Positions 42,146 to 52,981 of a stretch of 64,000 bases of DNA are shown in pieces. The notes under the pieces are model-generated. The model did not search any database, was not told the DNA's origin, and worked only from the letters and a program-made list of their open reading frames with translations. Every line of letters begins with the position of its first letter. The stretch's first letter is position 1. The DNA is from Alteraurantiacibacter hainanensis (GTDB lineage: Bacteria; Pseudomonadota; Alphaproteobacteria; Sphingomonadales; Sphingomonadaceae): NCBI RefSeq assembly GCF_036321025.1, contig NZ_JAZAPB010000001.1, positions 744,001-808,000 on the forward strand. Direction: 5' to 3'. A program made the position numbers and the translations under genes.

Positions 42146-43255
42146 TCACTCGACCTCGGGCGATACGCCGCCTTCATCGGGTTCCGCCGGGATCGCGCGG
42201 GGCGGCGCGGTGGCGGCCGGCGAGGGCGTCGGTTCCGGATCGTCGGGTTCGCTCGTGGCGGTCTGAGCAGGCGTCGGCTGGGCCGTGCGCGTCGGTGTAG
42301 GCGTGGGCTCGGGCGGCGGTGCAGCCGTCGTGGTGGCAGCCGTCGGCTGAGTGCTCGCCGCGGTCGTGGTAGAGGCCGTGCCCGCCGCGTCTGCGGGCGC
42401 CGGCGTACCCAGGCCAAAGCCGATCGTCTGTGTAACGCCCGTGCGCGCCAGCAGCGCCTCGGCTGAAATCGGCACGTCCTGAACGGTTTCGAGTTCGTTC
42501 GAGAGCTTGCCCACGGGTCGACCGCCGATCGTGATGGCCAGCCTGTCCGGCCTGCCGGTGATCAGTTGCGGGTTCTGCGCATCGGCGGGCACGGTGAAGG
42601 TGTCGCCTTCCTGCAGCGTGCCTTCCTGCAGCACGTTGCCTTCGCCGTCGTAGAAGCGCACCCACGCCTCCCCCTCGGCCGTGAAGACGACTTCGCCGCT
42701 GGGCTGCGGCGCGGCAGTCTGTGCCCGCGCCTGCTGCGCTTCCTGTGCACGCTGCTCGGCAAGCGCCTCGGCCTCTTGCCGCTCCTGCTCCACCAGCGAG
42801 GGGATTTCCGCTGCCGGGGCGAACAGCGCCCGGGCGGCGAAGAAGATGCCGATCAGCAGGATGACGACCGCGAAAAGCGAGAAGTACAGCAGCCGCCCGC
42901 CCGGCGCGCGCGAGGGATCGCCCGGTTCGAAAGAGCCGCGTGCCTGCGTATCGTAGCGTGCTTCGGCCGAGGCGAGTTCCATTTCCTCGCGCACCATGGC
43001 CACGGTCTCGTCCTCGTTCAGGCCCAAGGTCTTGGCATAGGTGCGCGTGAAGCCAATCGCATACGTGCGGCCGGGCAGGGAATCGAACTCGCCCGCCTCG
43101 ATATGTTCCAGGTGGCGCCGCGAGATACGCGTTTCGGAAGCGACCTGGTCTATCGTCAGGCCCTTGCGTTCGCGCGCGCCGCGCAGGTAGGGGCCGACGC
43201 CGCCGCTGGCATCCCCGGTCTCTTCGATATCGATGTCGTCTTCAGAATCGGTCAT
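42146..43255 (-). CDS. RodZ-like helix-turn-helix membrane protein (DUF4115)
   Basis: 369 residues from ATG 43255, preferred for its GGAG. A cytoplasmic HTH_25 domain (about 19-85; LRGARERKGLTIDQVASETR) precedes a single membrane helix (about 122-146), a charged coiled linker, a periplasmic DUF4115 beta domain (about 190-275) and a Pro/Thr/Ala-rich low-complexity tail. This is the layout of RodZ, which connects MreB to the elongation machinery. Located upstream of cpoB in the same direction. The low-complexity tail is long for the family. Confidence 0.85.
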   Translation of the reverse strand: MTDSEDDIDIEETGDASGGVGPYLRGARERKGLTIDQVASETRISRRHLEHIEAGEFDSLPGRTYAIGFTRTYAKTLGLNEDETVAMVREEMELASAEARYDTQARGSFEPGDPSRAPGGRLLYFSLFAVVILLIGIFFAARALFAPAAEIPSLVEQERQEAEALAEQRAQEAQQARAQTAAPQPSGEVVFTAEGEAWVRFYDGEGNVLQEGTLQEGDTFTVPADAQNPQLITGRPDRLAITIGGRPVGKLSNELETVQDVPISAEALLARTGVTQTIGFGLGTPAPADAAGTASTTTAASTQPTAATTTAAPPPEPTPTPTRTAQPTPAQTATSEPDDPEPTPSPAATAPPRAIPAEPDEGGVSPEVE

Positions 43256-43262
43256 TACCGCT

Positions 43263-43280
43263 CCAGCAGAATTGTGCTGG
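43263..43280 (-). promoter_or_regulatory. Hairpin overlapping the ribosome-binding site of the RodZ-like gene
   Basis: Read leftward, CCAGCA and TGCTGG (6-bp perfect stem, 6-base loop) end right at the GGAG that serves as Shine-Dalgarno for ATG 43255. The GG of the ribosome-binding site lies in the stem, so pairing could reduce initiation. Confidence 0.4.
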
Positions 43281-43356
43281 GTTGTTTGCGAACCCGTCGT
43301 CACTACCCCAATCGACCCGAGCCTTCCAAGTCAAGCGATTGTGCCGCGCTAGGGCG

Positions 43357-45627
43357 CTATTCCACTTCTATTTCGCGCGCCTGGGCCCAGGCCTGCAATT
43401 CGGCGCGCATATTCGCCGGCGGATTGGCCAGCCAGCCCGCCATCGCATCGCCGATCTCGCGCGTGTCGACCTTGCGAATCAGTTCCTTGATCGGGCCGAC
43501 AGCCGCTGGCGTGATCGACAGGCGGCGAATGCCGATGCCCAGCAGCGCCAGCGCTTCCAGCCGCCGTCCGCCCATCTCGCCGCAGACACCAAGATCGACA
43601 GGGTGGCCCACGCAGGTCTGCACCACGCGCCGCAGGAAGCGCAGGATGGCGGGACTGAGCCAGTCGTAACGCTCTGCCAGCATGGGGTTGGCCCGGTCGG
43701 CGGCGAACAGGAACTGGGTGAGATCGTTGGTGCCGATGGAAACGAACGACAGTCGCGGCAGCAGCATGTCCAGCGTTTCCGCCAGCGAGGGCACTTCCAG
43801 CATCACGCCGTAATTGATCGCGCTGGGCAACTTGTGCCTGCGGCCCTTCAAGTAGGTGAGCTGGTGGTCGAACACTTCCTTCGCGGCATCGAACTCCCAC
43901 GGTTCGGAAACCATCGGGAACATCACGTTCAACTCGCGTCCCGCCGCGCCTTCAAGCAGGGCGCGGGCCTGCGCCTTCATCAGACCCTCGCGTTCCAGCG
44001 CCAGGCGCAGCGCACGCCACCCCATGGCGGGGTTCTCGTCTTCCTTCGCGATATCGCTGGAAATGTAGGGCAGCGACTTGTCCCCGCCGATGTCCACGGT
44101 GCGGAAGATAACCTTCTTGCCCTTCGCCGCGTCCAGCACGTCGCGGTAGAGCCGGGCCTGCCGCTCGCGCTGGGGCAAGGCAGCGGAGACCAGGAACTGG
44201 AACTCGGTGCGGTAGAGGCCGATGCCATCGGCCCCCGTCATGGCCACCATGCCCACGTCGTCGCGCAGGCCGGCATTCATCATCACCTGGATCCGCTCTC
44301 CGTCGCGCGTGAACGGCTCCACGTCGCGCAGCTTGGCGTAGGACGCCTGCTTCTCGCGGCTGCGTTCGAAGCGCGCTTCGAACGCGGACAGCACGCCAGC
44401 CGAGGGGCGCACCGTCACCTTGCCGGCATCGCCATCCACCAGCATCTCGTCGCCCTCGCGCACCAGGCCGCGCACGTTGGGCACGCGGCCGATGACAGGG
44501 ATGCCCATGGCACGCGCGACGATCACCACGTGCGCGGTGAGCGAGCCCTGCTCCAGCACCACGCCTTTCAGCCGGCGCTTGTCGTATTCGAGCAGTTCGG
44601 CCGGGCCGAGGTTCTTGGCGACCAAGACGGAATCGTGCGCCAGGCCCTTCTGCGCCGCCGTGCCCAGCTGCCCGGAAACGATGCGGATCAGGCGATTGGC
44701 CAGGTCTTCCAGGTCGTGCATGCGGTCCTGCAGCAGCGGGTCCTGGATTTCGCGCATCCGCATGCGGGTACGCTGCTGCACGCGCTCGATGGCGGCCTCT
44801 GCCGTGAGGCCGGAATCGATCGCCTCGTTGATGCGCCGCGCCCAGCCCTCGTCGTAGGCGAACATCTTGTAGGTCTCGAGCACCTGCTCGTGCTCTCCGC
44901 CAGCGCCGAAATCGGCTTGGTTCGCCATGTTGTCGATCTGCTCGCGCATGCGATCGAAGGCAAGGTAGACGCGCTCGCGCTCGGCCTCGATATCCTCGGC
45001 CACCGTCTGTTCGATGTGAACGCGCGGCTGGTGAAACACCGCCTTTCCGATGCCGAGACCCTTCACCAGCTTCAGGCCGTCGATGATGTTCTGCCCAGTC
45101 TGCGCGGTGGACATGTCGTCCAGCGCCTCGCCATCCACGAGGCCTGCGTTGTGGATCAGCTCTGCCAGCACCATCGCAGTGGTCTGCAGCGCCTCGATCT
45201 CCACTTCCTCGTACTTGCGCGGCTCCACATGCTGCACGGTGAGCACGCCGATGGCGCGTTCGCGCCGCACGATCGGAACCCCGGCGAAGGAATGGAATTT
45301 CTCCTCCCCGGTTTCGCTGCGGTACTGGAATTCGGGGTGGGCGGCGGCCTCGTCGAGGTTCAGCGTCTCGATGTTCTGGGCGATCGTGCCGGTCAATCCT
45401 TCGCCCACGCCCAGCCGCGTAACGTGGACGGCGGCCTGGTTCAGGCCCCGCGTCGCAAAGAGTTCAAGCATTCCTTCGCGCAGCAGGTAGATCGAGCAGA
45501 CCTCGCTCGACAATTCTTCTGCAATGATCTCAACCACCTGGTTCAGCTTGGCCTGCGCATGGGTGCGCGAGGCCATCACTTCGTGAAGGCTGGTGAGAAT
45601 CTGTCGTGCGGAAGCGGCGGCGGTCAT
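43357..45627 (-). CDS. ptsP: Phosphoenolpyruvate-protein phosphotransferase PtsP (enzyme I-Ntr)
   Basis: 756 residues. An N-terminal GAF domain (about 20-165) is followed by the PEP-utilising enzyme I core: the phosphohistidine swivelling domain with H366 (QGSLTAHVVIVARAMGIP), then the TIM-barrel PEP-binding domain (GIGLYRTEFQFL, FRTVDIGGDK, SIGTNDLTQF, GVCGEMGG). It phosphorylates the nitrogen PTS protein NPr from PEP, with the GAF domain likely sensing glutamine or another metabolite. The HPr/EIIA-Ntr partners are outside the window. Confidence 0.96.
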   Translation of the reverse strand: MTAAASARQILTSLHEVMASRTHAQAKLNQVVEIIAEELSSEVCSIYLLREGMLELFATRGLNQAAVHVTRLGVGEGLTGTIAQNIETLNLDEAAAHPEFQYRSETGEEKFHSFAGVPIVRRERAIGVLTVQHVEPRKYEEVEIEALQTTAMVLAELIHNAGLVDGEALDDMSTAQTGQNIIDGLKLVKGLGIGKAVFHQPRVHIEQTVAEDIEAERERVYLAFDRMREQIDNMANQADFGAGGEHEQVLETYKMFAYDEGWARRINEAIDSGLTAEAAIERVQQRTRMRMREIQDPLLQDRMHDLEDLANRLIRIVSGQLGTAAQKGLAHDSVLVAKNLGPAELLEYDKRRLKGVVLEQGSLTAHVVIVARAMGIPVIGRVPNVRGLVREGDEMLVDGDAGKVTVRPSAGVLSAFEARFERSREKQASYAKLRDVEPFTRDGERIQVMMNAGLRDDVGMVAMTGADGIGLYRTEFQFLVSAALPQRERQARLYRDVLDAAKGKKVIFRTVDIGGDKSLPYISSDIAKEDENPAMGWRALRLALEREGLMKAQARALLEGAAGRELNVMFPMVSEPWEFDAAKEVFDHQLTYLKGRRHKLPSAINYGVMLEVPSLAETLDMLLPRLSFVSIGTNDLTQFLFAADRANPMLAERYDWLSPAILRFLRRVVQTCVGHPVDLGVCGEMGGRRLEALALLGIGIRRLSITPAAVGPIKELIRKVDTREIGDAMAGWLANPPANMRAELQAWAQAREIEVE

Positions 45628-45712
45628 TGACTAACCGCCTATAGCACAATGCGCGATTTGCAAATTCCCGGCCCCGCAACCTGTGCGGTGCGAGGCCCGG
45701 AATGAGGAAGGA

Positions 45713-45868
45713 TCAATGCAGCGCGATCTCTTCCTTGAGGCGCAGCTTCTGCTTCTTGATTGCCTGGATTTTCGCGGCATCGGGTGCGGGACGGTTCATC
45801 TCTTCACGCAGACGACGGTCGAGCCCTTCATGTTTTTGCTGGAGGGCTTGGACGTGCGAAGTTTCCAT
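45713..45868 (-). CDS. DUF465 / YdcH family small protein
   Basis: 51-residue, highly charged helical protein from ATG 45868. It has the DUF465 pattern of two amphipathic helices: an N-terminal HVQALQQKHEGLDRRLREE and the C-terminal IKKQKLRLKEEI, the family hallmark. The function is unknown. A second DUF465 gene lies divergently 236 bp away. Confidence 0.85.
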   Translation of the reverse strand: METSHVQALQQKHEGLDRRLREEMNRPAPDAAKIQAIKKQKLRLKEEIALH

Positions 45869-46104
45869 GGGGGCAGTCTCCTTGACAGTCTGGGCCGGAA
45901 CAGCCCGGCCCGCGTGGTGACCCATCGCGGCAACTGCAATTTCGACTCGCGAGACAGCAGTCGCCGCGTGATTGTCATCAAACCATAATAGTCCTAATTC
46001 TCCAAACACCATGGCGACGAAACGCCCCAGACGGGCGCTGTCACGCTGGCGGGCACGGTGCTCGCTCAAAGCAAGCCGCAAGAGAGGGGAGCCTGACGGC
46101 GAGC

Positions 46105-46302
46105 ATGACCGAGGACGAAATGCGCAAGCGCCTGGCCGCCCTTCGGGTGGAGCATCGCGACCTCGACTTTGCGATAGATGCGCTGGTGCAGGCGGGCGGG
46201 CCGGACCAGTTGCAGGTCGCCCGGCTGAAGAAGCGCAAGCTGCGCCTGCGGGACCAGATCTCGTATATCGAGGACAACCTCACGCCCGACATAATTGCCT
46301 AG
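46105..46302 (+). CDS. DUF465 / YdcH family small protein
   Basis: 65 residues, mostly helical. It has the C-terminal DUF465 motif LKKRKLRLRDQI and an N-terminal helix MRKRLAALRVEHRDLDFAID. It is a diverged paralogue of the protein encoded at 45713-45868 and is transcribed away from it. Function unknown; a coiled-coil dimer is likely. Confidence 0.85.
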   Translation: MTEDEMRKRLAALRVEHRDLDFAIDALVQAGGPDQLQVARLKKRKLRLRDQISYIEDNLTPDIIA

Positions 46303-46410
46303 AATCAAGCGCTCGGGTCGCTGCCCGATTTCCGTATCCGAACGGGACAGACCGGATTCCCTGTCGGAATTTACCATTCGGCGAGTGGCCTGCCGCGCGG
46401 CAGGGCGCTA

Positions 46411-46868
46411 ATGCTGCAAGCGATGACACAGCACGCCACCATATCCCCCTCGATCATAGAGACACTCTACGAAGACGCGCTGCTTCTGGCCGAGGAGGCA
46501 CGCGTCGTATTCGGCATGGACGACGATGCCGACGACCTGGGCGAAGACGCCAGCGTGGCGCATGTGGTGATGAGCTGCGAGGCGCTGCGCACCACGACCC
46601 GCATGATGCATGCCATTGCCTGGCTGCTGAACCAGAAGGCCTATCTCGCCGGAGAAATCAGCGAATTCCAGCTACGCCACCACGGGCGCCTCCCGCCGGC
46701 CCAGCCATCGCTTTCGGTGGACGACCTGGCCGTGCTGCCCATCTACGTGAGGGACCTGGTGGATCGGTCCGTGGCCTTTTACGAGCGCGTGGAGCGACTG
46801 GACGGCGGCTGGCGGCAACGCTTCGAACCGCGGCCCGCCGCCGTGCACCGCCTGCGCGAGCGGCTGGG

Positions 46869-46890
<22 letters not shown>
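46411..46890 (+). CDS. rcdA: DUF1465 family protein, RcdA-type regulator of CtrA degradation
   Basis: 159 residues matching DUF1465, the family of Caulobacter RcdA. Marks are LYEDALLLAEEAR near the start, SCEALRTTTRMMHAIAWLLNQKA in two adjoining helices and VERLDGGWR before a variable tail. RcdA is a cytoplasmic adaptor that, with CpdR and PopA, delivers the cell-cycle regulator CtrA and others to ClpXP. ATG 46411 has AGGG upstream; ATG 46423 is an alternative. Its end overlaps that of convergent glpK by 22 bp. Confidence 0.82.
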
Positions 46891-48377
<1,487 letters not shown>

Positions 48378-48402
48378 TGGCTTTCCTCTCCTGCCTCGCC
48401 AT

Positions 48403-49281
48403 ATGCGCAGCATGGCGCTTCCCCCGCAACCCTGGCCGACAGGCGAAATCGAACAGCTCGAACCGCTGGTGGAGCGGGTGCTGGCACCCAACGCCTCGCC
48501 CTTCACCTACACCGGCACGCAGACCTATATTGTGGGCACAGAGGAAGGGATCGCGGTGATCGATCCCGGTCCGAACGAGCCAGCGCATCTGGACGCGCTG
48601 GCCTGCGCCATTGGCGAGCGGCCGGTGCTGGCGATCATGTGCACCCACACCCACCGCGATCATTCTCCCGCCGCCGCGCCGCTGGCGGTGATTAGAAATG
48701 CGCCCATCGTCGGCTGCGCGCCGCTGCACATCCACAGCGACGCCCCGCGCGTGGATGCCCCGTTCGACCAGACCTACGAGCCCGACCGGGTGATGGAAGA
48801 CGGCGAAGCGATGACCGGCCCCGGCTGGACCCTGCGCGCCGTGGTCACGCCAGGCCACACCTCCAACCACCTTTGCTTCGCGCTGGAGGAATCGGGCGCG
48901 CTGTTCACCGGCGACCACGTGATGGGCTGGTCCACCAGCGTCGTCGTGCCGCCCGATGGCGACATGGCCGACTACATGAAGAGTCTCGCGACCCTCTACG
49001 AAAGGGAGGATCGCATCTACTACCCCGCCCACGGGCCGGCGGTGGAGAGGCCGCGCCAGCTGGTGCGCGGGATGATCGGACACCGCCGCCAGCGCGAACG
49101 GCAGATCCTGCGCCTGCTGGGCGAGGAAGCGCGCAGCATCGATGCGCTGGTGCCGGTTATGTACAAGGGCGTGAACGAGAAACTGTGGCCTGCCGCTGCG
49201 CAAAGCGTGCTGGCCCACCTGCTGGATATGGAACAGCGCGGCGAGGTTCGCCGTTCGGGAGAGATATGGTCGACGATCTGA
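48403..49281 (+). CDS. Metallo-beta-lactamase fold hydrolase (LACTB2-like)
   Basis: 292 residues. The zinc motif THTHRDHS (H82, H84, D86, H87) is followed by VTPGHTSNHLCF and FTGDHVMGW, the other ligand regions. A C-terminal winged-helix domain (from about 240) is typical of the LACTB2/beta-CASP-less hydrolase group, whose members act as endoribonucleases or thioesterases. The start could be ATG 48403 or 48412; neither has a clear Shine-Dalgarno. It overlaps the next gene by 16 bp. Confidence 0.88.
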   Translation: MRSMALPPQPWPTGEIEQLEPLVERVLAPNASPFTYTGTQTYIVGTEEGIAVIDPGPNEPAHLDALACAIGERPVLAIMCTHTHRDHSPAAAPLAVIRNAPIVGCAPLHIHSDAPRVDAPFDQTYEPDRVMEDGEAMTGPGWTLRAVVTPGHTSNHLCFALEESGALFTGDHVMGWSTSVVVPPDGDMADYMKSLATLYEREDRIYYPAHGPAVERPRQLVRGMIGHRRQRERQILRLLGEEARSIDALVPVMYKGVNEKLWPAAAQSVLAHLLDMEQRGEVRRSGEIWSTI

Positions 49282-49958
49282 AGCAGAGCGAGGGCAGCCG
49301 CGTGCGCCCGATGGACCCGCCCGCAGGCCCGCCGCCCGCGCGCACCATGCAAAGGGGCGCACCCTGGCTGGTGGTGCTGCTGCTGGTGGCGGCGCTGGCA
49401 TGGCTCGCGTGGGAGAAGTGGGGGCCCGAAGAGCGCGGCGACATCGTCGCCACTTCCATGCTCACTTTCGAGCGACAGAACGCGCTGACGGTCTTTTCCA
49501 GCCGGTTCGACGTGGTGGCCGAAAGCGTCAGCACGCCCAGCGTCGGCCCGTTCGACGTGGATGCGCTGCAATCGCGCCAGGCCATGATCGTGCCCGCGAC
49601 GGTGGAATACCGGCTGGACCTGTCGGACATGGACCGGGGCGATTTCGCCTGGGACGAGGCAAGCCAGCGCCTCGACGTGACCTTGCCCCCGATCGAGGTT
49701 TCCACTCCCAACCTCAATGAGGCGGAGGCGCGGTATTTTACCGACGGGCTCTACGTCAGCCGCGACGCTTCCGTCTCGCTCAGCCGCAACAATTCGCAGC
49801 AGGCGATGGAACGAGCGGTCGATTTTGCCAGCAACGCCGAAGTGATGGGCCTAGCCCGCACGGCAGCCCGCAGGGCCGTGCAGCAGAACCTCGAGATACC
49901 GTTGCAGGTCGCAGGTTTCGGCGAAGTCGACGTGAACGTCCGCTTCGAGGACGAATAG
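49266..49958 (+). CDS. DUF4230 family membrane-anchored protein
   Basis: 230 residues. A proline-rich cytoplasmic start and one membrane helix (about 33-50) precede an extracytoplasmic domain of about 170 residues. DUF4230 features recognised are RQNALTVFSSRFDVVAES, MIVPATVEYRLDL and the C-terminal QVAGFGEVDVNVRF. Function unknown. Overlap with the hydrolase gene indicates one transcript. Confidence 0.82.
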   Translation: MVDDLKQSEGSRVRPMDPPAGPPPARTMQRGAPWLVVLLLVAALAWLAWEKWGPEERGDIVATSMLTFERQNALTVFSSRFDVVAESVSTPSVGPFDVDALQSRQAMIVPATVEYRLDLSDMDRGDFAWDEASQRLDVTLPPIEVSTPNLNEAEARYFTDGLYVSRDASVSLSRNNSQQAMERAVDFASNAEVMGLARTAARRAVQQNLEIPLQVAGFGEVDVNVRFEDE

Positions 49959-49982
49959 GATCGCCGCGCCCGGACGCGCGGT

Positions 49983-51209
49983 CTAGGCCGGGCTCTCGCT
50001 CTCTTCCTCCAGCACCGCCGCCATCGGCGTGGTGCGGGGCAGGGACTGGAAGGCCTGCTGCTCGGCCCCCGGCACCGGCGCGCTGACCGCCGTGCGCCAC
50101 AGGCCGAACACTGCCGCGAGCACGGAGACCACGCCGATTGCACCGAACAGTCCCGGCGGGCCGAGGGTGGCCATCGCCGCCGAACCCAGCATCGGCCCGA
50201 CCGCCGCGCCTACCGAATAGATCAGCACCAGCCCGCTGCTCGCCCCCACCCGGTCGCTTTCGGAAAGGTGGTCGTTCGAATGGGCCACGCACAGCGGATA
50301 GAGCGCGAAGGAGAAGCCGCCGAACAGGGCGCCGATGGCGAATATCGCGATCGGCTGGCGGACCATTGCAAGAGCCGCGCACAGGATGGCCGTCGCCAGC
50401 AGGCAGGCAATGATGACGCGGCGCCTGTCGAACCGGTCGGACAGTCGGCCGAGCGGGTATTGCAGCGCCACGCCGCCGCTGATGACGATGGAGGTGAACA
50501 GCGCGATCTGTGACAGCGGCAGGCCCACGCGCTGCACGAAAACAGCGCCCAGCGCATAGAACGCGCCCAGCATCACGCCTGTTGCCACCGTGCCCACGAT
50601 GCCGAGCGGAGACGCGTCGTAAAGCCGCCGCAGCGAGAAGGGAGCGACCTCCTCCAGCACTGGCTGCTCGATGCGGGTAAGCACCACAGGCAGCACCGAC
50701 AGCGAGAGCAGGACGGCGGAGGCCATGAAAGGCAGGGCGGGCGAACTGTCGCCGAGGTTCAGCAGGAACTGCCCCACTGCCTGCCCGGCGTAGAGCGCGA
50801 TCATGTACGCCGCCAGGATCGCGCTGCGATTGTCGGGCCGCGCCACCCGGTTCAGCCAGCTTTCCAGGCATACGAACACGCCGCTCATGGCAAAGCCGTC
50901 GGCAAAGCGCAGCACCACCCAGAAGGCGGGCAGGTCGACGATGGCATAGGTCAGCGAACTGGCGGAATAGAACGAGACGAAGGCGGCGAAGGCGCGGATA
51001 TGGCCGACGCGCGCGATCAGCGGCGATACGCGCAGGGCGCCAAGCGTCAGTCCGCCGAAATAGCTGGTGGCGACCAGGCCGATCAGCAGCGCGCCCTCTC
51101 CCGCCGCTTCCAGCCGGATCGCGATCAGCGTGCCCAGAAAGCCGCTGCCGGCCATCAGCACGAATATCGCCACCAGCAAGGTGCGCACATTGTTGAGCGA
51201 GGCGATCAT
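49983..51209 (-). CDS. MFS transporter (YcaD/sugar-type)
   Basis: 408-residue major facilitator with 12 predicted membrane helices. SYFGGLTLGALRVSPLIARVGHIRAF holds the loop 2-3 signature region and LQYPLGRLSDRFDRRRV the loop 8-9 repeat. The overall pattern, including FADGFAMSGVFVCLESWLNR, matches the YcaD-like group. A cytoplasmic tail of about 35 residues follows the last helix. Substrate unknown. It is downstream of the BCCT gene, separated by a nested inverted repeat. Confidence 0.88.
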   Translation of the reverse strand: MIASLNNVRTLLVAIFVLMAGSGFLGTLIAIRLEAAGEGALLIGLVATSYFGGLTLGALRVSPLIARVGHIRAFAAFVSFYSASSLTYAIVDLPAFWVVLRFADGFAMSGVFVCLESWLNRVARPDNRSAILAAYMIALYAGQAVGQFLLNLGDSSPALPFMASAVLLSLSVLPVVLTRIEQPVLEEVAPFSLRRLYDASPLGIVGTVATGVMLGAFYALGAVFVQRVGLPLSQIALFTSIVISGGVALQYPLGRLSDRFDRRRVIIACLLATAILCAALAMVRQPIAIFAIGALFGGFSFALYPLCVAHSNDHLSESDRVGASSGLVLIYSVGAAVGPMLGSAAMATLGPPGLFGAIGVVSVLAAVFGLWRTAVSAPVPGAEQQAFQSLPRTTPMAAVLEEESESPA

Positions 51210-51230
51210 GTCGCGCCCCTAATCCCCTTG

Positions 51231-51280
51231 GCCCGGCTATGCCACCCCGCAGTGATCCGGGATCCTGCGGATGGCCGGGC
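51231..51280. terminator. Nested inverted repeat after the BCCT transporter gene
   Basis: Outer arms GCCCGGC (51231-51237) and GCCGGGC (51274-51280) enclose a second stem CCGCAG/CTGCGG (51247-51252, 51265-51270) and an apical GATCC/GGATC. It begins at the base next to the BCCT stop codon. The structure lacks a T-run but is well placed to end BCCT transcription before the MFS gene. Confidence 0.5.
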
Positions 51281-52981
51281 TTACTTGCCTGCCGCGAGGG
51301 CCTCGCACCCCTCTGCAGTAGTGGGCACCCCGTGCCGCTTGCGGATCAGGTCGTAGATCACGGCTTTCAGGATCGATGCCGCCATCAGCGCCACCACGAT
51401 CGAGAATGGCAGCGCCCCGATGATCATGGTGACGCGAATTGCGTCGATCCCGCCTATGATCAGCATCGATCCCACCATGAAGGCGAGGGCCGCTCCCCAG
51501 AACAGGATATGGCGGCGACGCTGCCCGTCCGTCTCGCCCGCGCCGTTGATCGTGTTGACGATCAGGATGGCGCTGTCGGTACTGGTGATGAGGTAGGTCA
51601 TCAGCAGCACAACCACGAGTGCGGACACAACCCAGGCAAGTGCCGGATCCAGCAATACCGCCAGCGTTGCATAGAGCTGGTCCGAGATGCCGGTCTCCAC
51701 GATGCTGCCGTTTGCCACGCCGCTCAGTTCGAGTTCTATCGCGGTGCCACCGACCAGGGCCATCCACACGAAGCACATGAGCGATGGCACCAGCAGCACG
51801 CCGAGCACGTATTCGCGCACCGTGCGCCCCCGCGAAATCCGGGCGATGAACATGCCGACGAAGGGCGCGAAGGCGATCCACCACGCCCAGTAGAACACGC
51901 TCCAGTCGAGCTGCCACTGCACCAGCGCGTCGCCGGTCTCGCTACCGCCTTCGAACAGCGTCAGCGCGGTGTAGGGGAGCGTGCGGAGATAGTCGTACAG
52001 ACCCACGCCGAGCAGTTCGAGGGCATAGAACTCGGCACCGGCCACGGCGAACAGCGCAAGCAGCGCGAAGGAAAGGCCCATGTTGAGGTTGGACAGCCAC
52101 TTGATCCCCTTGCCCACGCCCGAGAGCGCGCTGAGCGTCGAGGCGCCCACTAGCAGGACGAGGGAGATGATGATGGCGGCGGGAGTGGAACTGCCCTCAG
52201 CGTCCACCAGCCAGTTGCCCAGACCCAGCCGGTCCAGCCCGGCGACGAACTGCTCTACGCCCAGGCCCATCGTCACCGCCACGCCCAGGATGGTGGCCAC
52301 GACGGCGACGACATCGACGACGTGCCCCGCCCCGCCCGACATGGCCTTGCCGAACAACGGCGCGAGGGCCGAGCGGATCGTCAGCGGCAGGTTGCGGCGA
52401 TAGGCGACGTAGCCGATGGCCAGGCCGACCAGGCCGTAGGTGGCCCATGCGGCCAGTCCCCAGTGCAGGAAGGTGTAGATATAGGCCGGGCGTACCGCCT
52501 CCTGGCTCAGCGGCTCGATGGCGCCCCTGATGATATCGGGGTTGTTCTGGAAATGCGCCAGCGGCTCTCCGGTGGAGTAGGTCAGCATGCCGATGCCGAT
52601 GCCCGCGCCGAACAGCATGGAAAACCAGCTGAAGCGGCCGAATTCGGGCTTCTCCCCCGGATTGCCGATGCGCAAGGTGCCCGACTGCGGAATGACGGCA
52701 AGCACCAGCGCGGTCAGCATGACCGCGGCGACGAGATAGACGTACCAGCCGGAAAAGGTGGCGATGATCGTGCTGTTTGCCGCTGTCAGCGTCTCGGTCG
52801 CGCTGATGGGAAAGAATATCGCCCACATGATGATCAGCGACACGATAATCTTGGAAGGGATCGTCACCGACCGGCTGAACCCGTCGTAGAAGCCGCGGTC
52901 GTGGGTGTTGATCGGCAGGTCGACCAGGGGCGGATCGATCGGGGCACTCTGCGCCGTCGCTGTCGGGACCTGCTGTGTCAC
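51281..52981 (-). CDS. BCCT family betaine/carnitine/choline transporter
   Basis: 566-residue secondary transporter with 12 hydrophobic helices. The BCCT signature is intact: LDWSVFYWAWWIAFAPFVGMF followed by ARISRGRTVREY, and the glycine-rich GAGIGIGMLTYSTGEP in helix 3. The GIGIG form (in place of GMGIG) in helix 3 is compatible with a Na+-coupled member. Translation starts at GTG 52981 with GGAGAGAG upstream. It probably imports an osmoprotectant such as glycine betaine; the precise substrate is not fixed by sequence. Confidence 0.93.
   Translation of the reverse strand: MTQQVPTATAQSAPIDPPLVDLPINTHDRGFYDGFSRSVTIPSKIIVSLIIMWAIFFPISATETLTAANSTIIATFSGWYVYLVAAVMLTALVLAVIPQSGTLRIGNPGEKPEFGRFSWFSMLFGAGIGIGMLTYSTGEPLAHFQNNPDIIRGAIEPLSQEAVRPAYIYTFLHWGLAAWATYGLVGLAIGYVAYRRNLPLTIRSALAPLFGKAMSGGAGHVVDVVAVVATILGVAVTMGLGVEQFVAGLDRLGLGNWLVDAEGSSTPAAIIISLVLLVGASTLSALSGVGKGIKWLSNLNMGLSFALLALFAVAGAEFYALELLGVGLYDYLRTLPYTALTLFEGGSETGDALVQWQLDWSVFYWAWWIAFAPFVGMFIARISRGRTVREYVLGVLLVPSLMCFVWMALVGGTAIELELSGVANGSIVETGISDQLYATLAVLLDPALAWVVSALVVVLLMTYLITSTDSAILIVNTINGAGETDGQRRRHILFWGAALAFMVGSMLIIGGIDAIRVTMIIGALPFSIVVALMAASILKAVIYDLIRKRHGVPTTAEGCEALAAGK

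Noticed and set aside
48688..48702. GTGATTAGAAATGCG, partial match to the operator element
   Set aside because: Lies inside the metallo-beta-lactamase-fold coding sequence and matches only the central bases.
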